DNA from: Cinclus cinclus
Taxonomy: Eukaryota; Chordata; Aves; Passeriformes; Cinclidae
Assembly: GCF_963662255.1 (NCBI RefSeq)
Contig: NC_085047.1
Coordinates: 54,620,006-54,684,005, forward strand
Direction of reading: 5' to 3'
DNA length: 64,000 bases
In this document: positions 45,883-58,900 of the stretch, piece after piece
Layout: each line of letters begins with the position of its first letter
How positions within the stretch are numbered: the first letter of the stretch is position 1
Notes under the pieces: model-generated
The model's input: the letters and a program-made list of their open reading frames with translations, nothing else
What the model was told of the DNA's origin: nothing
Databases searched by the model: none
Program-made: the position numbers and the translations under genes

Positions 45883-46807
45883 AGGCATGAAAAGTAGTAT
45901 GTATTTTGAGTTAGTGAACCAAAGGTCAGCTTTTGCTCACCATTTGGGTCATTCCTGTGGTTTAGTTCCTGATAGCTTCACTGTCTTAAACAGGGCATGA
46001 CCACTACACCTCCGTGCTGCTCCACCCTTTGTTTCATTCCTCTCTTAGAGTGATATATCAAACTCCTTCAGTGTTTCTGCTCCTAAGGTGTGCAGCACTT
46101 TGTTCCTGGTGAACTATAGCCAACACATGTGGTCCTTCTCACTGAACTTTGTTTTTCATTCTTTTTCCCTCCACAGATTAAAGAAATATGATCCCCTAAC
46201 CTCTCAGTCCCCATTTTTTTCCTTCAACCCAAGCATCTCATCTTTCAAGGCATTGTTAAGACTATTAAAGATGCTTTCTTTGGTCATGGAAGCAGAGGGA
46301 TTAGAGACAGGCCAGGATATCCTATAAAGCCAAGAATGAATGCACCACCTGGGAAACAAAATTTATATGAGAACACGTTGTTCTTGTGTGTTTATGACGT
46401 AGTCTGATAATGCAGGTAATATGAAGGGGAAAACCCATGTTTGATCAGCTTTGAGCCTTTAAATCAATGAGATTTGATTTTCTTGGAATGTGCTGTGTTT
46501 TCTCTCATGAAAATGCAACCATTGCCAGACACTAGCAGACATGTTTTTATTTACCATCTGAATTTCATACTACCAAGCCAGGATGATTCCTCCTTGTGAA
46601 AATCCTAAGCTCTGCAAAGTCCTGCCTTAAACAAGAGTGGCACTGTTATCAGATGAGAAGGGAAGTATTGCCTTTCCTATTTCAGCATTAAGTAAAATGT
46701 TCACCCTCAGTCTGCAGCTGACACAATTAGCTTAGACTCTAAAGGGGCAATTGATTGAGATAGAATGGAGAAAATAATTTGGAAGCCACTAGCAGTCTGT
46801 TAGAGTA

Positions 46808-46828
46808 CAGCAGCAGCAGCAGCAGCAG
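46808..46828 (+). repeat. CAG trinucleotide run
   Basis: Seven uninterrupted CAG units in presumed ATP7B intron sequence. Not in a coding frame. Confidence 0.9.
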
Positions 46829-47410
46829 ACAATCACAGAGGTTAATTCCAAGCATCTGCCTCACTTCCCTGGCAGACATTGCCATCCTTGAGGTGCCAAT
46901 ACTGGATCCCTTCCTGAAATGTCTCCTGTGCCATAAGAGAGTTGTGCAGTGATTGAGGTGGGGCAGAACCTCTGAGCTTTCAGTCTCATGTATTAATGTA
47001 AATGGGAATTACTTAGCTTTAAAAGACTCTCAGTGGTTTCTGCTTTGTCACTGGTGCCTCTTCTCCAAGAGCTGCTTGAGACTGTCAGCTGCACAGGTTT
47101 CTTTTGCCACTGCTCTGCTCCAGCCCACAGCTAAACTAGGTATTTAAAGTTGTTAAAATATATCTTATGTCCCTTTTGTCTGAAGAACTCTATTAAGCTT
47201 TTTTTCCCCCCAGCCAAATCCTTTATAATGTAGATAAATATGTTGTAAACAGAATGTGCTCAAAGCACAACTTCATGTGTTTCTTCTCTATCTCCAAATC
47301 AGTATTCAGGACTCTGCTGAAGACAGACGGTGGGGCACTAAGCAAGAACTTCTCTCCACTGCTGTTAGAAACAAACAGATTTTTATCTTAGGGTTGCTCA
47401 GAAGTTGGCA

Positions 47411-47440
47411 GGGGTGCGGGGGGGGGGTGGGGGGGAGGGA
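47411..47440 (+). repeat. G-rich run
   Basis: GGGGTGCGGGGGGGGGG followed by TGGGGGGGAGGG. It fits a G-quadruplex pattern on the + strand. Length may be unreliable in an assembly. Confidence 0.85.
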
Positions 47441-49712
47441 TGATTGAGGGGAATTGGAGAGAAGATACTTATTCAACATCTTCTTATTCTGTCAGTCTAA
47501 GATGAGATTTGCTGGTGAACCTGAAATGAAGAAAAAAAACCAAACCCTAAGTTGTTTTTACAGTCATTTTCATCACAGTGTGTTTTTGAATATTAGTTAC
47601 CTGCTTAGTAGGGTTTGGGATATTTTTAATAGCAAAGATACTGTCAGAGATGAGTGGATTGAATATATGCTTTATTGATGGCCAGAAACTAGAATCCCTG
47701 TTTTCTTACAAAATGAAGAATTTGAAATTGTCATTATTTGGAACTAGAACACAGAGCTGAATTTCTGAATACCTTGATTTGGGATGAGAGGCCTGTTTTG
47801 TTTTAGAAGGATGAATGTTAGTTTTTAACTTTATATATGCATTTAGTATGTAGACATAGCTTTGGTATTTAAACACGTTGTACTGAAATTTTTCACATAC
47901 ATCAAATTGTATGATTTTCAATTGCTCATTTCAAAACCAGTTAAAATCAGTAATTCCTGAACTATTTCACCTTTAGCACAATTTTCTTTTTCAGTAAAGT
48001 GTTTGAACTGAAGTCAGATGTGGCTCTGGTTGGCTTGATAAATGCAGAACAGAGGCACTTTAATCTTTGCAGTAATTCTCTTTAGAAGGACCATTTCTCA
48101 AAATGTTTTCAAAATAGCCCTTTTAAAAGTTTAATATTATTGCTGATTTTTTATATTAATACAATGATACAGAATAGTGCTGCAGCAGTATTTGGAGTTT
48201 CACTTCTCTGGCAGAAGATCTTTTTCCAGTAACTGAGGATCCATAGTTGTGGGGAAGTTATGACAGGGAGACAAGTTAGGATGCCAGTGTCCTGCATGGT
48301 GGCTTTCTGGACTAGTCTCTATGTGACAGTGGTGTGAGGGATGTACCTCTGCCTTCAGAAATAAGAAGAATCTGAATTTCTCCTGTCATTGTTTTTTGCT
48401 AAAGCTAGCTCATGGTAAAGAGGCACATTATTGAAATTATAAATATTATACTAATTCTTTCATCAGGTGGAGTAATTTATCCCTCAGTAATTTATTCCTC
48501 AGGTTTTCGTGATGTGACAGAGATGTGCTGAGTTTTTGACCCTGTGTGCTAGCCTCTGCATAGGAGTAAATTTGCTACTTTTTCCAACAAGTCCAAGAGA
48601 TTATAATTAAATTTAACACAATTATTTTAAGGTTTGCATATGCAGTGATGTCACTGCACAGGCAGGGCGGGTGGAAATTGCTAATAAATAAATCAATAAA
48701 TAATAACATCTGTTATATTTTATAAATTTTATAAATGCACAAATGTATGGCCCTGTTCAGCAGTGCCTTCAGAAGTGGACTGCACTACTGTGGAGTTGGT
48801 AACAGGAGATCCCACTTACTGCATTAGCACAGTGCTGTGAATTTGCTGTGGGCAATCCCAGAGAAATATATTCAGGTTTGGCTCAAGTCACTTCTAGTGG
48901 TGGTACCTGTTGTGTGTCTGGCTGTCTAAATTAGATTCTGATCTTGCAGAGAATTTAAGGAGAATATATTTTATTTCTTGCCTTTCTGGCACTAATTGCT
49001 CATTTAATTTTGTTTGGCCCATTGGTTTTTAGTGAAACTTGCTGATGGTAAAGAGGCACATTTTAGAAAGTGAAAGTATTGTATTCACTCTTTTGTTCTC
49101 CCTCTTGAAACAAAGAATGAATGTTCTTGTGCCCTGAATGAGTGAAAGACCTTTGGTGTAGGAGCCTTACCTAATTAGGTAATCGTGGGCATGTTTTCAG
49201 TGTTAGAAGGGACGTCATTTTATCCAAGAATCCCCCCGTATTTCATAGAAGGAGGAAATGGAACAGCGTTTTCCCTGTGTGGGAGCTGGGATTGTGCACA
49301 TGGCCACAAGGAGCTAATGCCTGTCTGTGTGGGCTGGTTATGTGCTGGCTGCTGCACACAGGTCATGTTTGAGCAGCTTGTGTAAGGCAGCCTTGGCTGA
49401 GCCTGCTGCAACGCCGTGTGCAGAGATCAGCAGTGCCGAACGCAGTTTGGAAAGCACAAGGGATTCAATTGGTGGGAAACATTTGAACTGGCAGGGAGAG
49501 CAGGTAGCTGAGGGCAGCAGGCAGCCTACATAAGGATCAGAGGTTCCATCTGGGATTTCGTGATGAATGCCTAATAAGCACATGGATTTGACGGGCAGAA
49601 CTCTTCAAACTGTTGTAAATGTAGCTGAAAGAAGTGTGGCTTGTGGGACACCAAATAACTGCCCTCATAAAGCTTTTGTTTGGCGTTGCAATACTTAAAG
49701 TCCAGAAAAATA

Positions 49713-49961
49713 ATGGAGAGAAATCTGGACAATAAAATGAAAAGGGGACTGTCCTACTTAGCTACTTTAAATGACAGAAACATATCCCTGGTGTCTATTC
49801 GTAAGCAGCAGGCAACTTGTGATGTGCCTGAACTACTGATTATTGGTGAAAAGTCCAAGACGGCGTCACCGGTAAAAGCAAGAAGTAACTTGCAGAAAGA
49901 AGAGAAACTTTTGCACTGTTACTCCATGGGAATGACAGAAGTCAATACAGTTGAAACACAG
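49713..49961 (+). CDS. ATP7B: ATP7B N-terminal coding exon (83 codons)
   Basis: ATG at 49,713 opens 83 codons ([19 protein letters not shown].. ending [12 protein letters not shown]) that leave phase 0 at CACAG|gtcagt, the phase required by the next exon. Human exon 1 has only 17 codons. Here internal ATGs at 49,926 and 49,932 would give a similarly short start, [10 protein letters not shown]. The long, basic, non-hydrophobic extension recalls the alternative N-terminus reported for sheep ATP7B. No codon bias or homology search supports it further. Confidence 0.68.
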
Positions 49962-52900
49962 GTCAGTGAGCACTGGTGTGTGGGTGTGTATGTGTGCATG
50001 TTGGGAGGGAAATGATGTTTCTGAACTGGTGAATTTGAAACAAAGCATGTTGGACATGGGTTGTATATTAAAGGAGGTTAAACCTTCTTTATCTAAATTG
50101 TCTCAATCCCCAGCAGGGATGCTAGCCCCATAACAAGCAGCACAAATACAAAGTCCTCTGGGGATCCTCCGAAAATAATCTTTGAAACTAGACATTAATG
50201 ATGGCTTACGCTGCAGAAGCTAACGAGCATTGTTTCAGCTCCACCTCTAATAATACAGAGTGGTGATTCTTAGGAAGGAAGCATAATAGTATTTCTCCTT
50301 TGGAACTCAAATTGCTCCAGTAGTTTCACAGAAGCTCATACTAGTTTGGAATAACAGAAAATGCAGAAACATTAAAAGGTCCTCACTGTATGTAAGTAGT
50401 TTATTTATATCTACCTAGTGGGTGTTAATGAATTTCTTGATAAATACATCTGTGCGACTTTTTTTTAATTATTATTATTTTAAAATTCATGTTCTATGTA
50501 ACTGTGGAGTTTTTAGAGATTACCTGCTGTGGTGAAGAGACTTAGAAAGATCAGTGCTGTTAGAAACATGATGCAGTTTATTATTTTAAAAGTTTTGCTG
50601 TTTAAAATGTATGTACATTGCATTAATGTAGTTTGGATCAGTGAATATTGTGAATATTTAAGGAAAAGAAACTCTCAGAACAAAGCTCAGTTGGTTGGAG
50701 CATGATACTAATAATGCCAAGGTTGCAGGTTTGCTTCCTGCATGTGTCGCTTTCTGAAGAATTTGACTTGATGATCCTTGTGGGTCCCTTCTTACTCAGA
50801 ATGTTCTGTGATTCTGCGTTTTCATGTTCTTTGAAACTATGTATGCTTAGAATGGCTCAAATAGTGTCAGACTGGAATGAAATAACAGCCAGAAGAGACC
50901 AAATATACCCAAAGTTTTTTTTCTGCCTCAAGTTACTTCTTGTATTATAAATGTTTGTTAGAAAACAATCATGACATAAATGACTTTGTTCTACCAAAGG
51001 GTCTCTTCTCTGTATTCAGTTTACTGGGATATATATGTTGCTTGTACTGGTGCTGTGAAGAACGTCACGAAGAGGTTTGCCTTGTTTTAATTCTAAATTA
51101 GAAACATTTCATTTACAGCACTCCTTTCCCCCTTCCTATAAACCAAACTTGGTTTACACAGCTCCCTTTAATTTAAAAGTGCCTGTTAAGATCTCTGAGG
51201 TTTGTTGACTACAGTGTAGGTGTCATTTCACTATGACTAGCTGCAACTGCCTAAATCTTTCCCTGTCATCTGTACTGTTAGAAAAACCTGATCCCACATG
51301 GGGAATAGCAGTCCCTTGGCAGAAGCATTAGTATTATTAACTTAGTATTTTGGAAACAGAAGCCTCACAAAGGCTGCTTTGTAGTAATATTCTCTTTGAA
51401 TCTTGATATTCAGGTTTAGAAGGTGTTTTTTTCCTTCATTTAAGACTCGGGAACTGTTTGAAAAATAACAAACTGTGCTGTAAGCAGTTACGGAATATAG
51501 TAGCTACTGACATTTATTAATCTTTGTTTGGGAGATGAGGGGAGAAAGAACAACTGGTTATGATCTGATACATTTAAACAATATGCTGTAATGAGATGCA
51601 CTGAAAAATGTTAAGGAGGATAAGGATTGAATTTCTGGCTACTCTGTGTGCCAGAGTGCTGCTGTTACAGACACAAAATTGAAGACTCATGACCTTTGAT
51701 GTTTTTGTGGCTGCTCTGCCCTCATTTTGTTGTTTACTGTCTGCCTAAAATGAACTGGGAAACATCTGAAGCGTTTAATTATTAGTGTGTGGCTTTTCAG
51801 TTGTGTGCTGCTGCTGCCTGAATCCAAAGCCATGAATCAGGCATTTGTGAAAGAAGGAAGTAGGGAAGGTAAAACACAGATAAGATTATTCTTTGTCAGT
51901 TGTGCGCTCAAAGGTAAGAGGGCAATAACTGATTTCAGCCCACAGAGGCACAGGGAAAAGAGCAGCCCAAAACTTCAGGACATGGTGGATGAAGGGTTCA
52001 GTGACCTCCAGCATTGGTGGATGAACACACAGAGAGGGGCAGAGGGGAAGATGCTGAGGGGGCTGGGCCCCATCTCCTCCCCAGCTGATTGCCTGGCATC
52101 ACTTTGAGGAGCCTGGTGCTTGAGTTCTAGGATGTGAAAATTCCCATACCTGCAGGCCAGGCAATGAAGGGCGGGAGAGCAGTGCCAGTCAAGGGGGGAG
52201 AGCCTTGCTGGATGAACAGAGAGGAGAGGTACTGTGCTGGATCTTGGTGTGGGTGATGCTCAGAGAGCTGTGGAGTGTGCCTGTCACAACCTCAGTCTTG
52301 TGCTGCAGAGGCCAGGAGAGTTATACTGTAACTTTGGAGGTGGTTGCACCTCTTGGGAAAGGAAAATATGTAGAGGGATAGTTTTCCTGGTGACAGGCCA
52401 CCTCATGAGGTGACCATAAAACACAGCAATGGAGGCAGCATGGGGACTTGGACAGGGGTGGCTGGTGGCTGGGCTGTGAAGCCAAGGAAGGCACAAACCT
52501 TGTTGAGTTCACAGTCCTGGTGTTGCATCCATTCTCAAGACAGGGGTAATTATGTGTACATGTGTGAGGTCTTACCCAGTGCTGTGGTTTACTTGTGTTT
52601 GGGGGTTTTTTTTCTGAGTTCAGGTGGTTTTTTCAGATTTATTATGTATCCCTTTACTGCTTGGACTCTCAGCCTTTGCATATTTGAATGGCAATATCCA
52701 AAAGAAGGAGCCTGTTTTGGGGGACCCTGGGTCAGCATGATGCTAGGACTCTAAGGGCAGCCCTTAGTGGGGTGGATTTGTCCCACCAGCCATACAGACC
52801 ATGGGCAAGGACTACCTTCCCCAAATGGACCGGCCATGAACTGGATACGGTGATACCAAGAGCTCACCCCAAACCAGTGCTCAAGACTTGGTGCTTCCAG

Positions 52901-55900
52901 TCCAGCAACATCTCCCTGCCCTGTTTCACCTCCATGCTTTCACAAAAAGTTAGTCCAGCCCCAGGGCATATTCCTATTGGATGATCTTCCTGCTGGCTGG
53001 AGGCAGTCAGAAAGGGGAGCAGGAGCCACTGCCTCTTCCAGCTGTTCCCAAACCCTGCTTTGCCCCTGGACAGGCATGAGTGCTACAGCTCCTGTCTGGG
53101 ACATCAAGGATTGTTTCTTCATGTCTTGTTTCTTGCTTTGAAATCCTCATACTGGGGCTTGGGCTTTAGATGCCACACTCCTGCACATTTGCTACTCATA
53201 TTTGGTCTAGTTCAGAGCTCCTGTAGATGCAAGTGTTTTCCAGCCAGTTCTGGTGCTTTCTTTAAAGCTCTCTCCATCTACTACTGATTCTGTGTCAATG
53301 ATTTCTCAAATTTCTTCAATTTTTTGTTAACACGAGCTTCATAACTTCTTTGTGTCAGGATTCTTAGCTTTCAGAGTAGAGACTAACTCTGCTGTGCGCT
53401 TTCAGTTCCAACTTTTCCATGCAGAACAAAGGAGGGAAAAATTGTCATAATTTCATGTGTAATTATTTGCATATTCTTCACATACATCGTGTAAAAATAT
53501 ATATGAGACTGGTAGAGCAAACAGACTTGGTGTAAACCTGCCCTTAAAAGTGGGCCATTCTCCTTTGGTGTGAAAGACAAAAGAGTAACTTGAGCCAGTT
53601 GTTTTACACATTCCCTTCTGGATGTAGAGTCAGATCCATTTCCATTCTTTTGTTCATATTTCTCTCTGGGCAGAAAAAAAGCAGAAGGGGCAGTTCCTGA
53701 CACTCCCAAGCACTTTTTTGGGCATTTTTTGGTGGTGATTGCTTCTGTGGTCCTCTTGCAGATTAGTGTCTCTGAATTACTACGCAGCCTCATAGATGCC
53801 ATTTTATGTGTAGGTGTTAGCTGGTATCAGGAAACCTTTTTCTGAGACACAGCGTGTACCTGAGGAAAACTATGGACACATTTCTGTATGTGTCATCTTT
53901 GTGTCCTGATATGAATCTGCTGTTTTCCTCTTGTCTGGTGTAGAAACACCCTTCTTGCAAATACACGCATAGATGTATGTCTGCCTATTCTGGTTTTGCG
54001 GTTTTTTGGGGGGTATTTTTTGTTGTTTTTTTTTTTTTTTAAGCTGTTAAATACTAAAGGCTTTGTAAATACTGTATTTGCACCTGTGCACATTTCTTGG
54101 TTTTGGGGGGAGGTTCTTCAGTGTTTTGGCACTTGTATGTTTTTGGGTTTTTTAAGGGAAAGATTTTTCATTTTCTTATATCCATGTGCCCTCTCTATCT
54201 TGTCATTTAAAAATTTGTGTGCAAGGATTTTTCTCCTACAGAGCATAAGCATCTGGTTTTGACAAGTAGCAAACAAAAATATTTTTTCCAATTCTTTTGA
54301 ATGTTGGGATAGCTTTTTATGCAAAACAAAAAGCAGTGGCCAAGTTTTGAAGTTTCTGTGGCTTGCAATGCATTAAAATAGTGGGATGAGTCCTTGTTTT
54401 TATGTTTTTCAAAAGACTGAATAATGAGAAATACCCTCATCTTTTTACACTATTAATTTGAGTTGCTTTTATATCACAGGGTACCTAGGAAAAGTGAGAC
54501 CGTGAGTGTGGGGGTGGAGGGAACACAGTGGAGGACATAAGACCTGTGATGGTTTCTGAGTTTCATCTGCAGACAGATGGCCAGACAGGCAGTGAAACAG
54601 AGTGTGGAGGATGCTTGTTTCCTCCATTCATGCTCTGTTTCACCAAAGGATGCAGATGGCAAAATGCCTTTGTCCTGCCTAAGAACATGCATAACAAGGT
54701 GACCTAACAAGGTGATCTTCTGTAGCTGTCACACAGATTTCACCAAGTGTTTTGGATAAGAGCAGGCAGTGTCCTTGGGAGACTGGGGACAGGGAAGAGG
54801 GGATGATGGACAATATTCACGTAACACTTCTTGAGGCAGAATTTTGCAATAAATGTGAGTTTGAGTTTAGGCTGTATTTGAAATGTGGTGGTTGGCAGAC
54901 TGTTTTCAGATTTTTTTTTTCATACATCAGGCCAGATTATTATTGCAAATTTTAGAAAGTCACAACAATAAGACACAAGAATAGGGGTGTGTCTTGGCTG
55001 TCTTTGTGTGGTGCTTTAAAAGGGCACCACTTTCGCAGGGAAGTCTGACTAACTGTTAATGCTTTGTTTTGAAAGGAGGTGTTTGTGGCACATTTCCATG
55101 TATGTTGGGGATTCCACTAACTTATGATAAGGGAAGGTCAAGGAGAGCAGTGTCCTGGGTGCTGCCAGGCCTGTGGGAGGAGGAGAAAAAAGGGGCACCC
55201 GGGACTATAATATTCCTCTGACTCTTCTTCCCCAGCATCCCTGGAGTGCAGCCATGAGGCCAAGCAGAAGGTGGGGAGAAGGAAGGAGAGTTTGTTGTCA
55301 GGATAGTTGAGGGGTTGGACCATAATCTTGAGGAGTTGAACTTGCTCCTTCCTCCTCCTGTTCTAACAAATACAGTACAGAAAAGGCTGAAAGCAAATTT
55401 CTCATCTTAAATTTTTGCTGTTTTGTTGTGACCCCAGACCTCATTATTCCCAAGCTGTTTAAGCGTGAAACAAAATAAAGTTAATTAATTTTGAATACTT
55501 CATCAAATGAACTGCATGCAGTCTAGCGTTACTAAGCAGCCTAAATGCTTCTCATCCATGATGTGGTACTGAGAAGGGAGTTTTCTTGTGGGTCACAGGA
55601 ACAGGATCTGCAGTACTGAGCCTGATCCGGTGGGCCCTTCTCCAGGCTCTTCCTGCTGTAATGCCCATGATACTGTAAAGCATCAGGTGCTTTACTGAAT
55701 GTCAGAGAGCCCAAGGCTTTGCAGGCAAGAGAACAGATTTATCCTAGTTACTTTCATCTAGATGTTTAGTATTTCAAGTTGCCTTAAATTGTGGACATGA
55801 ATTTTCATTTTCTTTCCATGGAACCTGTCAATCTAGGACTTGTCCCTGCCCTCTTCAATCTTTTTCATCACATGGCTCCAGCAATTGGAGACAGCGTCTG

Positions 55901-58900
55901 TGCTCTCAATACTTGTTCTGTAAGAGGCATTGGCACTTAAAAAAAAAAAAAATCAGTTGAATTTAATGCATTCAGCTATAGTGTTCCATTATTGCAGAGC
56001 CTGTGATCTGACTGAGAGATAGTTCATTTCTGGCTGGCCTATTTCAATAATGGCCATCCTGAAAATCAGTGTTGGAACAAATCAGTGAGTTACTGTAACA
56101 CAATTTATAGTCTCACAAGTAGGTAAATAAAATTAAGCCATAGTGAGAATATCTGCTTACAGTTCTGTCTTTCAAGGTCTTTGTTAGATGCAGATTTCAA
56201 CTTAGAAGGATTATATATTGAATGCAGAGAGCCCAGGCCTTTGCGTGTATGCACATAGTTCTTCAAATATCATGCACCTGACCCACCCTGCACCAACTTG
56301 TTTCAGGTTTCTGGAAAAGTCATGATTCTGTTTTCTTTAGCTTTCTGGTTTTCTTTGGTTTGGTTTTAACTCCTCCTGGGAAGTAGCAGGTTGGCCAAAC
56401 TGGGCCAGTTTATGACCTTTTTGGAGAGGAGTCAGCGCACACTCTTACTGTGACCCACTGTGCCAGTGAAAGTGTGCTCTGAAGAGCCGCTCAGGCTGTG
56501 TGATGGAAGTGTCCCGTGGCTACGGAGGACTCGAGTTTTAAATTACTTGGTTGGGATAGGAATATTGAGTCAATTCTGCTTTTATATCCCTAGTCAGTAT
56601 TTTCTAAATTGCTGCTCAAGAGACTTTCAGAAGCCTGATTCATTACCATGCACATAACTCACTGGTAATATATTCAAAGTGCAAAATAATGTTGTAAAGG
56701 GTTTTGGCTGTATAGACTAATTTCAGAGCACTTCTAGTATGTGCTCGAGAGCATATGAAGTCTGTTGTTGCATTTATGGGGCTGAAGATACATGCATTTA
56801 TTTTTACTTTTCCACTTTCTCCTTAGGCTTTGTCCAACATTGATTCTCCTCCTGGTTGTGAGCTGAAGCCTACAATGAAACATAATTTTGCTTTTGACAA
56901 CATGGGCTATGAGGAGAGCTCTGAAACTGTGCCCTCTCCACCTTCCCAAGAGCATACTGTGGTAGTCAACATTGTGGGAATGACTTGCCAATCATGTGTG
57001 CAGTCGATAGAAGGCCAAATTTCCAAGGTGAAGGGTGTTTTGAGAATTAAAATCTCCCTCGAACAGAACAATGCTGTTATCAAGTATCTGCAGTCGGAAA
57101 TAAACCCTGAACAAATTTGCCAGGAAATTCTGGACATGGGCTTTGATGCCAACATAGCAGAAGAAAAGTTGACAACAACAACAACTGTAAATTTGCCGAC
57201 CTTGAAAGAAGCAGTAGTTAAGCTTCGGGTAGAAGGCATGACATGCCAGTCCTGTGTCACCAACATTGAAGGAAAGATTAGGAAAATGCACGGTGTAGCA
57301 AAAATCAAGGTGTCACTTGATAACCAAGAAGCAGTTATTGCTTACCATCCTTACATCATTCAACCTGATGACCTCAAGAGACACATTGGTGACATGGGAT
57401 ATGACTGCACCATTAAAAGTAAATCAGCCCCTTTGAAGCTGGGTGCCCTTGATCTCCAGCTCTTGCAGAATGTGAATCCCAGGGAGACACCTGCAAGTCT
57501 TGAGAGTGATGGGCTGGATCTGCTGGTCACTGAGAGGGGTAGCACAGCAACAGTGACTCTATGGATAGAGGGCATGCACTGCAAGTCCTGTGTCAGGCAC
57601 ATTGAAGGAAATGTATCAGATCTTCCTGGCATAAAAAGTATTAAAGTGTCTTTGGAGCATGAATGTGCTGTGGTACAGTATAGCCCAGATTTAATCACCC
57701 TGTCAGCTTTGCAGCAAGCTATTGAATCCCTTCCACCTGGAAACTTTAAAGTAAGCCTCCTTAATGGTTCAGAAGCAAAAAAAGCAGCATCTCCTTCGGG
57801 TACTTTCACATACAATGTCATCAGAAAGCCACCACAAGGCATGACACATGTGGCCATTATTAAGATTGGTGGCATGACCTGCAATTCTTGTGTACAGTCC
57901 ATAGAAGGGGCCATGTCGCAGAGGCAAGGAGTGCAGCACGTAGCAGTTTCTCTAGCTGGCAGTACTGGGACCATACACTATGATCCAGCTGTCACTAGTG
58001 GAGAAGAGTTAAGAGCTGCCATAGAAGACATGGGATTTGATGCCTCTGTGCTGACAGGTAACAGTGATTTTTCTTCTGTGGGTCATGTGCCAAGGTGAGT
58101 CATGCAATGTCTTCATTGAGATTCATTTCTGGAGAGAAACTCTTAAAGCATCACTTTGCCATTGTCTCTTCCGAATGCCTGGCCTGATTCAACCTCACTT
58201 AGCAAGTGAGAGAGGTGTAAGTTGTAAAGCAGCTTCTTTCCTGCAGCAGTGGGTGTAAGAGCTGAATTACATTATGAAGGCAAAAGGTCAGAGGTACAAA
58301 GTCTTTCAAAAATAGCTTACCCCCGAAGTAGGTTTCCTCCTATGTCTACAGGCTGGTGTAAGTAGATCTATCAAACCAAATGTTTGTACTTACATTCCAG
58401 AATACTAAAACCTACAAACTTAATAAAGTATCTTTCATTTAAAACCACTTTTTACCTAGATAAAACCTCTTTTTAGTGTCTTTAGCCTTTGACCTTTATT
58501 TCTTGAGTATTTTTACCTGCCTTACTTCACTAAACCTTGCTTTAAGCAAGGTAAGTGGCAAAATGCAGGTTCTCTTTGGTGGGAACGGCTGCTTTTACAT
58601 ATCAGCTGCAGCAGTGTATGCATTTTGTACATGTGCTCAAGATTTTAAAAGTTGTTTTGATACACAATCTCCTCTATTGTAAATTTCGAATATTGCAATT
58701 TTTACCTGCTTCAACTAAACATATTTGAAATTCTGATGTAGTTTACCTGAATTTAAGTAGTTTGATCACAAAAAATACACATCCTGTTCATTTCTCTCAT
58801 GGGTCCAATCCCTCTGAATCTATAGTGCTACTACAAATAAGGAGGGTCCTGTATGTGGTGTTTAATTATATTTGTTTGGCTATGTATAATATTGTTGGTA

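Larger units (their letters stand above)
36181..49712 (+). other. Long interval between CpG island and first ATP7B coding exon
   Basis: No coding exon with support is visible in 13.5 kb. If transcription starts in the CpG island this is ATP7B intron. It contains nested CR1 elements (37,515-38,705), a very long T-rich tract (39,950-39,999), a 24-base tandem repeat (45,825-45,882), a CAG run (46,808-46,828) and a G-rich run (47,411-47,440). Otherwise it looks like ordinary AT-rich intronic sequence. Confidence 0.6.

Noticed and set aside
50676..50748. A functional tRNA-Ile gene
   Set aside because: The A and B boxes are recognisable, but the 5' and 3' acceptor strands do not pair and the sequence runs directly into a CR1 tail, so it is a SINE head.
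51787..52107. 106-codon open frame proposed as an ATP7B exon
   Set aside because: No acceptor or donor fits the required phase 0, and the product has no metal-binding or other recognisable motif.
56907..57974. Minus-strand open frames of 99-204 codons
   Set aside because: They are antisense shadows of the large ATP7B exon.
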